A DNA stretch of 64,000 bases from Azospirillum sp. TSA2s (GCF_004923315.1 NZ_CP039649.1:186001-250000), one strand, 5' to 3'; shown: positions 42,869 through 51,196, numbered from the stretch's first letter. Numbers and translations: made by a program. The notes: generated from the sequence alone by a model not told the origin.

Positions 42869-44368
42869 TCAGGCGTCGGCGAAGGCCATCGGCTGGCGCT
42901 CGCGGTCATCACGCTCGCGGTTCAGACGGCTCGGCGGCTCGACCCAGGCGATGCGCAGGACGTTGGTCGATCCCGGCATGCCGAACGGCACGCCGGCGGT
43001 GATGACCAGCCGCTGCCCTTCCTCGGCCAGCCCATGGACATAGGCCAGCCGGGCCGCCTTGTGCACCATGTCGGAGAAGCTCTGCACATCCTCCGTCAGC
43101 ACCGCGTGGACGCCATAGGCCAGCACCATCCGCCGCGCGATGGCGGGGTTTTCGGTCAGGCAGAGGATCGGCACCTCCGGCCGCTCGCGCGCCGCCCGCA
43201 GCGTGGTGGAGCCGCTGGTGGTGAAGGTGGCGATGGCCGCCGCCTTCACCGTATGGGCGACCTGCCGGGCGGCGGCGGTGATGGCGTCCGATTCCGTCTG
43301 TTCCGGATCGGCATGCTGGGCGTCCATCAACCCGCGGTACAGCGGATCGCCTTCCACCCGCCGCGCGATGCGGTCCATGATCGACACCGCTTCCACCGGA
43401 TACTCGCCCGACGCGGTCTCCGCCGACAGCATGACGGCATCGGCGCCGTCGAACACCGCGGTGGCGACGTCGGACGCCTCGGCCCGCGTCGGGGCAGGGG
43501 CGGAGATCATCGATTCCAGCATCTGGGTGGCGACGATCACCGGCTTGCCGGCCAGACGGGCGGCGCGGATGATGCGCTTCTGGATCGACGGCACATCCTC
43601 CGGCGGCATCTCGACGCCCAGGTCGCCACGCGCCACCATCACGCCGTCCGACATCTCGACGATGCGGTCCAGATGCTGGATCGCCTGCGGCTTCTCCAGC
43701 TTCGACAGCAGGGCGGCGCGGCCGGCGATCAGCTTGCGCGCCTCCGCCACATCCTCCGGCCGCTGGACGAAGCTGAGCGCCACCCAGTCGGCTCCCTGGT
43801 CGAGCGCGAAGTCCAGATCGGCGCGGTCCTTGGGCGTGAGCGGCGACAGCGGCAGCACCACGCCGGGGACGTTGACGCCCTTGCGGTCCGACAGCTTCGT
43901 TCCCGACACCACCACGGTCTCGGCGAAATCGGCGCCGCAGGCGGTCACCCGCAGCCGCACCTTGCCGTCGTCCAGCAGCAGTTCGGCATCCGGCACCAGG
44001 GCGGCGAAGATCTCCGGATGGGGCATGCCGACGCGGCGGGCGTCGCCCGGTTCCGCCAGCAGGTCGAGGCAGAAGGATTGGCCGGCGGTCAGCGTCACCG
44101 GCCCATTGGCGAAGCGGCCCAGCCGCAGCTTCGGCCCCTGCAGGTCGGCCATGATGGCGATGGGGCGGCCGGTCTCCTCCTCCAGCGCGCGGATGGCGCG
44201 GACGCGTTCGCCATGGTCCTGGTGGCTGCCGTGGCTGAAATTCAGGCGGAAGACGTCGACGCCGGCCTCGAACAGGCGGCGGATCATTTCGGGCGAGGAT
44301 GAGGACGGACCCAGCGTGGCGACGACTTTCGTCTGCCGGTAACGGCGGATCGGTTTGGCGGTGTTCAT
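42869..44368 (-). CDS. pyk: pyruvate kinase
   Basis: This 499-residue enzyme makes pyruvate and ATP from phosphoenolpyruvate and ADP. Motifs are VATLGPSSSSPEMIRRLFEA, FRLNFSHG, MADLQGPKLRLG, LSKLEKPQAIQHLD, MVARGDLGVEMPPEDVP, the MLESM block and AETASGEYPVEAV. The C-terminal domain at about 350-470 follows, and the last 25 residues (PPSRLNRERDDRERQPMAFA) are an extra charged tail. It lies 48 bp after galM on the same strand and completes a small carbon-metabolism operon. The catalytic Lys and the metal Glu/Asp are all in place. Confidence 0.96.
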   Translation of the reverse strand: MNTAKPIRRYRQTKVVATLGPSSSSPEMIRRLFEAGVDVFRLNFSHGSHQDHGERVRAIRALEEETGRPIAIMADLQGPKLRLGRFANGPVTLTAGQSFCLDLLAEPGDARRVGMPHPEIFAALVPDAELLLDDGKVRLRVTACGADFAETVVVSGTKLSDRKGVNVPGVVLPLSPLTPKDRADLDFALDQGADWVALSFVQRPEDVAEARKLIAGRAALLSKLEKPQAIQHLDRIVEMSDGVMVARGDLGVEMPPEDVPSIQKRIIRAARLAGKPVIVATQMLESMISAPAPTRAEASDVATAVFDGADAVMLSAETASGEYPVEAVSIMDRIARRVEGDPLYRGLMDAQHADPEQTESDAITAAARQVAHTVKAAAIATFTTSGSTTLRAARERPEVPILCLTENPAIARRMVLAYGVHAVLTEDVQSFSDMVHKAARLAYVHGLAEEGQRLVITAGVPFGMPGSTNVLRIAWVEPPSRLNRERDDRERQPMAFADA

Positions 44369-44416
44369 GACGGTAGAGACTCCGAAAAAGATGGGGGCGG
44401 GCGGCGTGGCGCCGCC

Positions 44417-45502
44417 TCAGGCGACCCCGAACCGGTAGACGATGGACCCGGCGGACCATTGGCCGGGACGCAGCACCGTCGACGGGAAGGAGGGGATATT
44501 GACGGCGTTGGGGAATTTCGACGGCTCGGCGCAGAAGGCGCTGTGTTTGGTATAGAGGATGCCGCCCTTGCCGACGTCCCGCGGGGCTTTGCCCTCCAGG
44601 AAATTGCCGGTGTAGAGCTGCAGGCCGGGTTCGGTGGACAGCACCTCCAGAGTCCGGCCGCTGGCTGGGTGCAGGAAGCGGGCATGAAGGACCGGCGCCG
44701 GGCCGGCGTCTGCGTCCCCTGGCGCCCTGTCGATCACATAATGCAGGTCATAGCCCTTGCCGAGCGCCAGCATGGGGTCGTCGGCGTCGATGCGGGCGCC
44801 CAGCGCCGCCGGGGTGCGGAAGTCGTGCGGGGTGCCGGTGACGTCCACGATCTCCCCCGTCGGCACCGCCGTCTCGCCGAGCGCCAGATAGCGGCCGGCC
44901 TGGACGGTGGCGACATGGTCGAGGATCGACGACCCCAGATCGCCCGACAGGTTGAAGAAGGTGTGGTCGGTGAAGTTGGCGATGGTGGTCTTGTCGGCCG
45001 CCACCGCGGTCCAGGCGATGGTCAGGGCGTTGTCGTCGCCGACCGTATAGACCAGCCGCAGCGGCAGGGTGCCGGGAAAGCCCTCCTCGCCGTCCTGGAA
45101 GACATAGGTCAGTTCCAGGCTGGCCTCGTCCAACTGCCGGGCATCGAAGACGCGGAAGCGCGAGCCGCGCTGGCCGCCATGCAGGGTGTTGGGCGGGCTG
45201 TTCACCGCGGCCTGATGGGCGACGCCGTCCAGCGTGAAGCGCCCGCCGTCGATGCGCCCGCAATAGCGCCCGATGAAGGACCCCATCGACGCCTGCCCGC
45301 CCATCACGGCCTCGATCCCGTCATAGCCCTGGACGACATCGCCCATCACGCCGTCGCGGTCGGGGACCAGGATCTGCTCGATCTTGGCGCCGTAATTGGT
45401 GATGCGCACCACCATGCCGCGGCGGTTGCGCAGGGTGAACAGATCCACCGGCTTGCCGTCGATGGTGGCGGAGAAATTCTCACGCTTGAGGTCGGTCGCC
45501 AT
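44417..45502 (-). CDS. galM: aldose 1-epimerase
   Basis: This 361-residue mutarotase interconverts alpha and beta aldoses such as glucose or galactose. Conserved blocks are VVRITNYGAKIEQILVPDRD, GSFIGRYCGRIDGGRF, NTLHGG, FTDHTFFNLSG with the catalytic His, and GLQLYTGNF. The catalytic Glu is expected in FCAEPSKFPNAVN near residue 325. No signal peptide is visible, so it works in the cytoplasm, between sugar uptake and phosphorylation. It follows a 26-residue membrane peptide gene (25-bp gap) and precedes pyk. Confidence 0.93.
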   Translation of the reverse strand: MATDLKRENFSATIDGKPVDLFTLRNRRGMVVRITNYGAKIEQILVPDRDGVMGDVVQGYDGIEAVMGGQASMGSFIGRYCGRIDGGRFTLDGVAHQAAVNSPPNTLHGGQRGSRFRVFDARQLDEASLELTYVFQDGEEGFPGTLPLRLVYTVGDDNALTIAWTAVAADKTTIANFTDHTFFNLSGDLGSSILDHVATVQAGRYLALGETAVPTGEIVDVTGTPHDFRTPAALGARIDADDPMLALGKGYDLHYVIDRAPGDADAGPAPVLHARFLHPASGRTLEVLSTEPGLQLYTGNFLEGKAPRDVGKGGILYTKHSAFCAEPSKFPNAVNIPSFPSTVLRPGQWSAGSIVYRFGVA

Positions 45503-45527
45503 GGTCCAGGCATCCCTGTGGAAGTGG

Positions 45528-45608
45528 TTAGTAAAAACCGAGAAGCAGCAGCCCCAGGATCATCACCACGCGCAGGAGCAGCGCCGTCTCCAATGGATCC
45601 GCGGTCAT
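45528..45608 (-). CDS. 26-residue single-helix membrane peptide
   Basis: A very short frame starts MTADPLETALLLRVV and continues as one hydrophobic helix ending LLLLGFY. The ATG at 45608 has TGAGG at a good distance, and a near-consensus promoter lies 32 bp upstream. It is the first gene after that promoter and lies 25 bp before galM, so it should be expressed. No family is recognised; size and shape recall regulatory membrane peptides such as KdpF or SgrT, but this is only a comparison of form. Alternatively it is a leader peptide. Confidence 0.5.
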   Translation of the reverse strand: MTADPLETALLLRVVMILGLLLLGFY

Positions 45609-45639
45609 GATGGAGCCTCACCGGATGGATCGTGAGATT

Positions 45640-45669
45640 ATTATACTAATATATTAGCGTGAAAGGCAA
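45640..45669 (-). promoter_or_regulatory. near-consensus promoter with embedded palindrome (galM-pyk operon)
   Basis: On the minus strand TTGCCT (45669 to 45664), 18 bases, then TATAAT (45645 to 45640), a perfect -10, rare in this GC-rich window. The palindrome CTAATATATTAG (45646-45657) fills the spacer next to the -10, a typical repressor site. From here to the EF-hand stop at 45838 nothing else is recognised. Confidence 0.75.
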
Positions 45670-45837
45670 ATCGCATTCGCAGCCCGAACTTCCGCCGGAC
45701 AGTTTGCCGCAGGGAGGGGGAAGCCGTGCATGATGCCGAGACGCCAATGCCCCTCGGCCGTCATTCCCAACAGGGTGGAAATGGCGGTGGAGGGGCGTTG
45801 GCCGGGTTCCTGCCGGTGTGCTTGTCTGGCAGAGGGC

Positions 45838-46209
45838 TTACTTGGTCTTGGCCGGCGTCCAGGCGCCCCATTCCTCGGGCGTCAGCTTGCCGTCCTTGTT
45901 CTTGTCGAACTGGTCGAACCGGGCGCCGCGGCGATCCTTGGCAAGGTCGGTCATCGAACCGGGACCGCCGCGCGGCGCATCGACGAACTCCTTCCGGCTG
46001 ATGGCGCCGTCCTTGTCGGTGTCGAGCTGGTCGAACATCTGCTGGTGCATCGCACCGGTGCCGCCCATGCTCTTACCCGGACCCATGCCCTGGCCCATTC
46101 CTTGGCCACCCATACCCTGACCCATGCCGGGACCCGGCCCGGTCTGGGCAAGAGTGGAGCCGCCAACCAGCAACCCGGTGCACAACGCAGCAATGAGGAA
46201 GCGTTTCAT
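45838..46209 (-). CDS. secreted EF-hand calcium-binding protein
   Basis: This 123-residue protein has a signal peptide (MKRFLIAALCTGLLVGGSTLAQ), then a low-complexity Gly-Met region (GPGPGMGQGMGGQGMGQGMG) at residues 24-50. Two EF-hands follow: DTDKDGAISRKE near 63 and DKNKDGKLTPEE near 101, each with the 12-residue Ca-binding loop intact. Such proteins buffer or sense periplasmic calcium. It stands alone; the 218 bp upstream (46210-46427) show no clear promoter or other gene. Confidence 0.85.
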   Translation of the reverse strand: MKRFLIAALCTGLLVGGSTLAQTGPGPGMGQGMGGQGMGQGMGPGKSMGGTGAMHQQMFDQLDTDKDGAISRKEFVDAPRGGPGSMTDLAKDRRGARFDQFDKNKDGKLTPEEWGAWTPAKTK

Positions 46210-46427
46210 CGGAACCTCCCGTCGGAAATCAGCACCCCCACCGCGATATTAGTCCCCTCTGATAAAACGGCGACCGCGCCAGCTTGTCGCAGATGCGGGC
46301 CGGCGGAGCCTTGGATTTGGAATGCGCCCAACATGCAGCGCAAGACCCTGCGCCAGTGCGATTCCGTGGCGCGGCGGTGTTGGCCGACGCATAACCGCGA
46401 TGCCCCCGGCGCAAGGCCCTGCCCCCG

Positions 46428-47789
46428 TCACGCCCCCGCCGTCGGCAGCCGCAACGTCGCGCGCAGCCCGCCCAGCGGCGATGCGCCGAGCTGGATGTCG
46501 CCGCCATAGAGCCGCGCCACATCCCGCACCACCGCAAGGCCGAGTCCGGTTCCCGGCGTGCTCTCGTCCAGCCGCACCCCCGGCTCCAGCGCCGCCTCGC
46601 GGCAGTCATCGGGCAAGCCGGGGCCGTCGTCGTCCAGCGTGACGGACAGCATGCCGCCAACCCCCACTCGGCCCGTCACATCGACCCGGCCGCGCGCCCA
46701 TTTGCAGGCATTGTCCAGCAGGTTGCCCAACATCTCGTCCAGATCCTCGCGCTCGCCGGCGAATAGCAGGCCGTCGGCGACATCGACGCGGATGTCCAAC
46801 CCCTTGTCCGAATGCAGCTTGCGCATCACCCGTGCCAGCGCCGAGACGCAGTCCGGCACCGGCGTGCTGATGCCCGGCACGCCGCGGGCGGCGGCGGCGC
46901 GGGCGCGGGCCATGTGATGATCGACATGCCGGCGCATCAACTCCACCTGCCGGACCATCGCCGCCCCCACCTCGCGCGCGTTGCGCTCGTCCAGCGTGGC
47001 GGCCTCGTTCGCCAGCACTGCGAGGTTGGTTTTCAGCGCGTGGGCCAGATTGCCGGCCTGCAGCCGTCCGCGCCCGACGGTCTCCTCCGCATGGGCCAGT
47101 AGCGCGTTCAGATCCTCTACCAGCGGCCGGATCTCCGTCGGCATCGCCACGTCGAAGCGCTTCTTCCGCCCGGCCCGCACCTCGACCAGCGCGCCGCGCA
47201 GGCGGGACAGCGGCCTCAACCCGATCTGCACCTGGATCAGCGCCGCGACGATCAGCGCCGCCGCCAGCACGGCCAGCGACAGCGCCAGCGTGGCGTTGAA
47301 GGCGCGGGTGACGCCGGCCAACTCGGCGCGGTCGGCGGCCACGGCGATGCGGATCGGCTCCGCCCGTTCAGGCAGCAGGACGAAGCGCTCCAGCACGAAC
47401 AGCGACTGGTTCGCCGGCCCGGTCACGTCGTGCCGGTGCAGCACCCCATCCTCCACCCGGTCGTCGGGCAGGGTCAGCACGCTGTCCCACAGCGAGCGCG
47501 AGCGCAACGGCGCGTCCCCGCTCTCTCCCACCTGCCAGTACAGGCCCGACAGCGGCCTGCGGAAGCGCGGATCGCTCAAGGGCTGGCGCAGCGCCGGCCT
47601 TCCGTCCGGGCCGATTTCCAGCACCGCCGCCAGCTGTTCCAGATGGTTGCTGAGTTCCGCCTCGAAGCGCTGGCGGACATGGCTCTGGAACAGGTCGGCG
47701 ATGATCCAGCCCGCCAGCATCAGCGCCAGCGCCACCCAAACGGCCGCGCCGGCCAGCAGCCGGAAGCGCAGCGACTCCGTCCATCTCAT
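46428..47789 (-). CDS. sensor histidine kinase of the PepSY/SHP-linked system
   Basis: This 453-residue kinase has a first membrane segment at residues 10-32 (LLAGAAVWVALALMLAGWII), a periplasmic domain to about 165, a second segment near 168-190 and HAMP. The phospho-acceptor His is in AGNLAHALKTNLAVLANEA near residue 250. The ATPase part has NLLDNACKWARG, DDDGPGLPDDC and GTGLGLAVVRDVARLYGG. It belongs to the PhoQ-like branch whose His box is LAHALKTPL. It starts 22 bp after its regulator and is the third gene of the PepSY / regulator / kinase operon. Confidence 0.9.
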   Translation of the reverse strand: MRWTESLRFRLLAGAAVWVALALMLAGWIIADLFQSHVRQRFEAELSNHLEQLAAVLEIGPDGRPALRQPLSDPRFRRPLSGLYWQVGESGDAPLRSRSLWDSVLTLPDDRVEDGVLHRHDVTGPANQSLFVLERFVLLPERAEPIRIAVAADRAELAGVTRAFNATLALSLAVLAAALIVAALIQVQIGLRPLSRLRGALVEVRAGRKKRFDVAMPTEIRPLVEDLNALLAHAEETVGRGRLQAGNLAHALKTNLAVLANEAATLDERNAREVGAAMVRQVELMRRHVDHHMARARAAAARGVPGISTPVPDCVSALARVMRKLHSDKGLDIRVDVADGLLFAGEREDLDEMLGNLLDNACKWARGRVDVTGRVGVGGMLSVTLDDDGPGLPDDCREAALEPGVRLDESTPGTGLGLAVVRDVARLYGGDIQLGASPLGGLRATLRLPTAGA

Positions 47790-47811
47790 CGCCCGCTCCT
47801 ATGCCCTGTCC

Positions 47812-48471
47812 TTACGGCTCGTCCGCCCGGTATCCCAGCCCGCGCACCGTCTTGATGATATCGGTCCCCAGCTTGCGGCGCAGGCGTCCGACGAAGACCT
47901 CGATGGTGTTGGAATCGCGGTCAAAATCCTGGGCATAGACATGCTCGATCAGCTCGGTGCGCGACACCACCTGCCCCTTGCGGTGCATCAGGTAGGACAG
48001 GACCCGGTATTCGAAGGCGGTCAGCTCGATCGGCTCGCCATCCACCGTGACCCGTCCGGTGCGGGTGTCGAGCACGACCCCGCCGCAGGCGATCTCGGCG
48101 GTGGCGTGGCCCTTGGCGCGGCGGATCAGCGCGCGGACGCGGGCCAGCAGCTCCTCCATGCTGAAGGGCTTCGCCAGATAATCGTCGGCGCCGGCGTCGA
48201 TGCCCTGCACCTTCTCGTTCCAGGCGTCGCGCGCGGTCAGGATCAGCACCGGCACGGCCATGCCCGCCCGTCGCCACGACCGCAGCACCGTCAGCCCATC
48301 GACCTTCGGCAACCCCAGATCCAGGATCACCGCGTCATAGGGCTCGGTCTCGCCCAGGAAGCGGCCCTCCTCGCCGTCGGCGGCGGTGTCGACGGCATAA
48401 CCTTCGCCCTCCAGCCGCTGCTTCAGTTGCCGGGCCAGTTCCGGCGTGTCCTCCACCACCAGCACGCGCAT
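47812..48471 (-). CDS. OmpR-family response regulator of the PepSY/SHP-linked system
   Basis: This 219-residue regulator has a receiver at residues 1-115 (VLVVEDTPELARQLKQRL, YDAVILDLGLPKVDG with the phospho-Asp, ILTARDAWNEK, KPFSMEELLARV). A winged-helix DNA-binding domain follows (LTAFEYRVLSYLMHRKGQVV, ending IIKTVRGLGYRADEP). The start at 48471 gives the normal receiver opening. It probably binds the 11-bp-spaced heptamers in the gap upstream and controls both its own operon and the cytochrome operon. Confidence 0.92.
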   Translation of the reverse strand: MRVLVVEDTPELARQLKQRLEGEGYAVDTAADGEEGRFLGETEPYDAVILDLGLPKVDGLTVLRSWRRAGMAVPVLILTARDAWNEKVQGIDAGADDYLAKPFSMEELLARVRALIRRAKGHATAEIACGGVVLDTRTGRVTVDGEPIELTAFEYRVLSYLMHRKGQVVSRTELIEHVYAQDFDRDSNTIEVFVGRLRRKLGTDIIKTVRGLGYRADEP

Positions 48472-48475
48472 GGCC

Positions 48476-48802
48476 TTATCTCCCTTCGCCGTGGGACCGG
48501 TGGCGGCCCCTGGTCCGCAGCAGTTCCCCCGTGGCGGCGTCATAGTCCAGCTTCAGGATCCGGCCGTCCGGCGCGATCAGCTTCAGTTCATAGCGGAAGC
48601 CGTCCTCCTCATCCTCCAGATCGACGTCGAGAACGTCGCCGCCGAACCGCTGCCGGGCGTTTTCGACGATCCGCTCCAGCGGCAGGATGCGCCCCTCCCG
48701 CAGCGCGTCGCGGGCGCGCTCGTGGTCGTCGCCGGCATGGGCACCCGTCCCCGCCGCGAACAGCAGGATGGGGAGAAGGAGCAATGCGGGACCGGTCCTC
48801 AT
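48476..48802 (-). CDS. small exported PepSY-domain protein
   Basis: This 108-residue protein has a signal peptide (MRTGPALLLLPILLFAAGTG, cleavage after AHA) and one PepSY repeat at about residues 27-95 (RARDALREGRILPLERIVEN, ... YELKLIAPDGRILKLDYDAA). PepSY proteins accompany many two-component systems and are thought to modulate signalling or proteases in the periplasm. It is the first gene of the operon, 4 bp before the regulator. The ATG at 48802 has AGAGAGG upstream. Confidence 0.85.
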   Translation of the reverse strand: MRTGPALLLLPILLFAAGTGAHAGDDHERARDALREGRILPLERIVENARQRFGGDVLDVDLEDEEDGFRYELKLIAPDGRILKLDYDAATGELLRTRGRHRSHGEGR

Positions 48803-48873
48803 GATCGACCTCTCTGTCTGAACAGCATCGCGCACCAGGGCCGCGCGATCGAACCAGCATATCGTCGCATCCC

Positions 48874-48965
48874 TGAACCGCCGCTGAATGGTCCCAGAAT
48901 GGCGGCTGAATGGCCCTTGAATGCCGGGGCATCGCATTTTTCCATCCTGAACGGCGGATGAACGG
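48874..48965. promoter_or_regulatory. array of seven 11-bp-spaced heptamers (response-regulator operator)
   Basis: TGAACCG (48874), TGAATGG (48885), AGAATGG (48896), TGAATGG (48907) and TGAATGC (48918) are exactly 11 bp apart and in the same direction. After 30 bp two more follow, TGAACGG at 48948 and 48959, again 11 bp apart. An 11-bp period places the units on one face of the helix, the usual mode of OmpR/PhoB-type dimers. The array lies in the gap between the PepSY/regulator/kinase operon and the cytochrome operon. Confidence 0.7.
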
Positions 48966-49051
48966 CCCGTTCAGGCTCGGCTCAGCCACGGTGGAGCAGA
49001 GTGCGGTTCATCGGGCGCTTCGACGCTCTCCTCCACACCACAGGTGATGCC

Positions 49052-49465
49052 ATGTTGAAAGCCGTTTCCCTCGCCGCCCTCCTGACCGCCACCCTCGCGA
49101 CCGCCGGGACTGCCGCTTTCGCCGGCGACCACCACCGCGGCGCGGCCATCCAGCCGACCAGCCCGCAGCCGATCGCCGACGTGGTGAAGGCCGGCGGCGG
49201 CACCGTGACCGGCACCGTGGAGAAGGTCGCGGCGAACTGGTTCGTCATGACCGACGGCAGCGACCGCATCGACGTCGCCAGCCGCGGCTTCCTGCCCGAC
49301 GGCATCCAGAGCGGCGACCAGATCACCGTCGTCGGCGGCGTCCGCCAGGGCGCGATCCAGGCCGGCCAGATCATCCGCCAGGACGGCACCGCCTTCGGCC
49401 GCGACGCCATGGGCAAGCATGAGGGCCGCCGTCACGGCCATGACAGCGACCGCGACGACGACTGA
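49052..49465 (+). CDS. exported OB-fold-like protein with His/Asp-rich tail
   Basis: This 137-residue protein has a signal peptide (MLKAVSLAALLTATLATAGT, then AAFAG). Residues 40-110 (TVTGTVEKVAANWFVMTDGS, DRIDVASRGFLPDGIQSGDQ, ITVVGGVRQGAI) have the strand pattern of small periplasmic OB-fold proteins. The last 20 residues are rich in His, Arg and Asp (KHEGRRHGHDSDRDDD), a possible metal-binding tail. It is the first gene downstream of the heptamer array and of the cytochrome operon. Confidence 0.65.
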   Translation: MLKAVSLAALLTATLATAGTAAFAGDHHRGAAIQPTSPQPIADVVKAGGGTVTGTVEKVAANWFVMTDGSDRIDVASRGFLPDGIQSGDQITVVGGVRQGAIQAGQIIRQDGTAFGRDAMGKHEGRRHGHDSDRDDD

Positions 49466-49544
49466 CCGGAGCCGCGGAGCCGGCCGGTGATCCGCTCCCG
49501 GTCCGCTCCGCCACCCCCGTCCACTCCCGAACCGGGTCCGCGCC

Positions 49545-49697
49545 ATGCTGAAGAAGATGATCCTCCACACCCTGCTGACGGCCCTGGTCGTCGGTGCCCT
49601 CGCCACCGCCTATCAGGCCAGGGCCGACGGCATCGCCGCCCTGCTGACCGGCGGCCTCACCCACGACGCCAGCCACGACGCCCACCACGACGACTGA
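49545..49697 (+). CDS. 50-residue membrane/exported peptide with His-Asp tail
   Basis: A short frame starts MLKKMILHTLLTALVVGALA and continues with a Gly/Ala/Leu stretch to the tail THDASHDAHHDD. It has a single hydrophobic segment that could be a signal or an anchor. Base usage at third positions is GC-rich like real genes here, and it lies 79 bp after the OB-fold gene and 25 bp before cytochrome b561. The His-rich end echoes its neighbour. No family is recognised. Confidence 0.5.
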   Translation: MLKKMILHTLLTALVVGALATAYQARADGIAALLTGGLTHDASHDAHHDD

Positions 49698-49722
49698 GCC
49701 GCCTTCGGAAAGGGAGACCGCC

Positions 49723-50274
49723 ATGTCCGCTTGCAAGCCGATAGCCCGCAAACCTTCCCGCGCCGAGATGACCGCCCTGCTGGCCTTCCACGCCGTCGTC
49801 TCGGGCGCCTTCATCGTCGCCTATCTCACCGGCGACGAGGACACCTACGGCATGCATGTCTTCTCCGGCTATGCCGTCCTCGGCGTCATCGGCCTGCGCG
49901 TGGCGGCCGGCGTGCTGGCCCCGGCGGGAAGCCCGCTGCGCCTCCCCCGGCCCTCCGTGGCGGCGGTCGCCGGATGGCTCCGCCGCCTGTTCTCCGGCGA
50001 TGCGAAGGCGAGGGCGGAGCGCAGCCCGTTGACCGCCTGGATGTCCGCCGCCCTTCTGATCGGCGTCGGGATCGCTGCGGCGACCGGTGCTCTCGCCGAC
50101 TTCTTCGTCAAGGTCGAGCATCTGCACAAGGAGATCGGCGAGGCCTCCCTCTTCCTCATCCTGGCGCACATTGCCCTGGTCTTCGCTCTGCACGGCCTGA
50201 AGCGGATTCCGTCCGATATCGCGTCCCGCTGCACCGCGTGGCTGTCCACCATTTCCAACCGGGTGATCCCATGA
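49723..50274 (+). CDS. cytochrome b561-family membrane protein
   Basis: This 183-residue protein has four predicted helices with paired His residues for two b haems: LAFHAVVSGAFIVAYLTGD with YGMHVFSGYAVLGV, and HLHKEIGEASLFLILAHIAL, then FALHGLKR. It carries electrons across the inner membrane from quinol to the periplasmic cytochromes encoded next. AGGGAGACCGCC precedes the ATG. Its stop overlaps the next start as ATGA. Confidence 0.88.
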   Translation: MSACKPIARKPSRAEMTALLAFHAVVSGAFIVAYLTGDEDTYGMHVFSGYAVLGVIGLRVAAGVLAPAGSPLRLPRPSVAAVAGWLRRLFSGDAKARAERSPLTAWMSAALLIGVGIAAATGALADFFVKVEHLHKEIGEASLFLILAHIALVFALHGLKRIPSDIASRCTAWLSTISNRVIP

Positions 50275-50708
50275 GACCGACCAAACCGATCCTCCTCCTC
50301 GCCGCCGCGGTGTCCTTGGGCGCCGGGGTCGCCCTGGCGGCGTCCGGCGATCCGGAGCGTGCCCGCATTCTCGACGGCTATGCCGCCCAGGCGAAAGCGC
50401 AGACACCCGGCTTCGCCGGCTTCTCGGCGGAGCGTGGGCGCGCGCTCTATCTCGGGCCGCATGCCGGCGGCAAGGTGGCCGACACCCCCGGCTGCGCCAG
50501 CTGCCACACCCGCGATCCGGCCGGAACCGGCCGCCATTACAAGACCGGGCGCGACATCCTGCCGATGGCGGTGTCGGCCAATCCCAAGCGCTTCACCGAT
50601 CCCGCCGAGGTCGAAAAGCGCTTCGAGCGCGACTGCGTCAACGTCCTCGGCCGCGCCTGCACGGCGCAGGAAAAGGGCGACTTCATCACTTTCCTGTCGA
50701 ACCAATAG
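50271..50708 (+). CDS. SHP-type cytochrome c (DUF1924)
   Basis: This 145-residue protein has a signal peptide of about 23 residues (KPILLLAAAVSLGAGVALAA) and a single haem motif CASCH near residue 81 in GCASCHTRDPAGTG. The segment RHYKTGRDILPMAVSANPKR and the Cys pair near the end (RDCVNVLGRAC) match sphaeroides haem protein, an oxygen-binding cytochrome c with an unusual Asn ligand. A DHC-type cytochrome and b561 beside it reproduce the Rhodobacter operon. Its physiological role is not settled. Confidence 0.85.
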   Translation: MRPTKPILLLAAAVSLGAGVALAASGDPERARILDGYAAQAKAQTPGFAGFSAERGRALYLGPHAGGKVADTPGCASCHTRDPAGTGRHYKTGRDILPMAVSANPKRFTDPAEVEKRFERDCVNVLGRACTAQEKGDFITFLSNQ

Positions 50709-50718
50709 CGAGCCGCCG

Positions 50719-51168
50719 ATGTCCCCCAACCGCAGCCTCCGCCCGCTCACGGGCATCGCCGTGCTCGCCATGCTTGCCGTGACCGCTGGAGCGGCAATCG
50801 CCAGCGAGTTCGAACGGGTGCGGCCGGTCACCCACGCCGCCACCCAGAAGGAATGCGGCGAGTGCCACATGGCCTATCAGCCGGGCCTGCTGCCGGCGGC
50901 GTCCTGGAACCGCATCATGGACGGGCTGCAGGACCATTTCGGCGAGAATGCCAGCCTGCCGGCCGACACCGCCGCGGCCATCCGCAACTATCTGACGCAA
51001 AATGCCGGCAGCGGCGACGGCCGGCTGATCCGCATCACCGAACAGCGTTGGTGGTTGCGCAAGCACGATTTCTCGCCGTCGATCTGGACGCACAAGTCGG
51101 TCGGCGCCAAGAGCAACTGCGAAGCCTGCCACCGCACCGCCGCACAGGGCCTCTACGAGGACGATTGA
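50719..51168 (+). CDS. diheme cytochrome c (DHC type)
   Basis: This 149-residue protein has a signal peptide (LTGIAVLAMLAVTAGAAIAS) and two haem motifs, CGECH near residue 46 and CEACH near residue 137. The block MAYQPGLLPAASWNRIMDGL, QDHFGENASL and WTHKSVGAKSNCEACH is that of DHC, the electron partner of SHP. It probably receives electrons from b561 and passes them to SHP. It is the last gene of the operon and is followed by a REP element. Confidence 0.88.
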   Translation: MSPNRSLRPLTGIAVLAMLAVTAGAAIASEFERVRPVTHAATQKECGECHMAYQPGLLPAASWNRIMDGLQDHFGENASLPADTAAAIRNYLTQNAGSGDGRLIRITEQRWWLRKHDFSPSIWTHKSVGAKSNCEACHRTAAQGLYEDD

Positions 51169-51196
51169 GCCGCCCGGCCCTCTCGACACCGCAACA

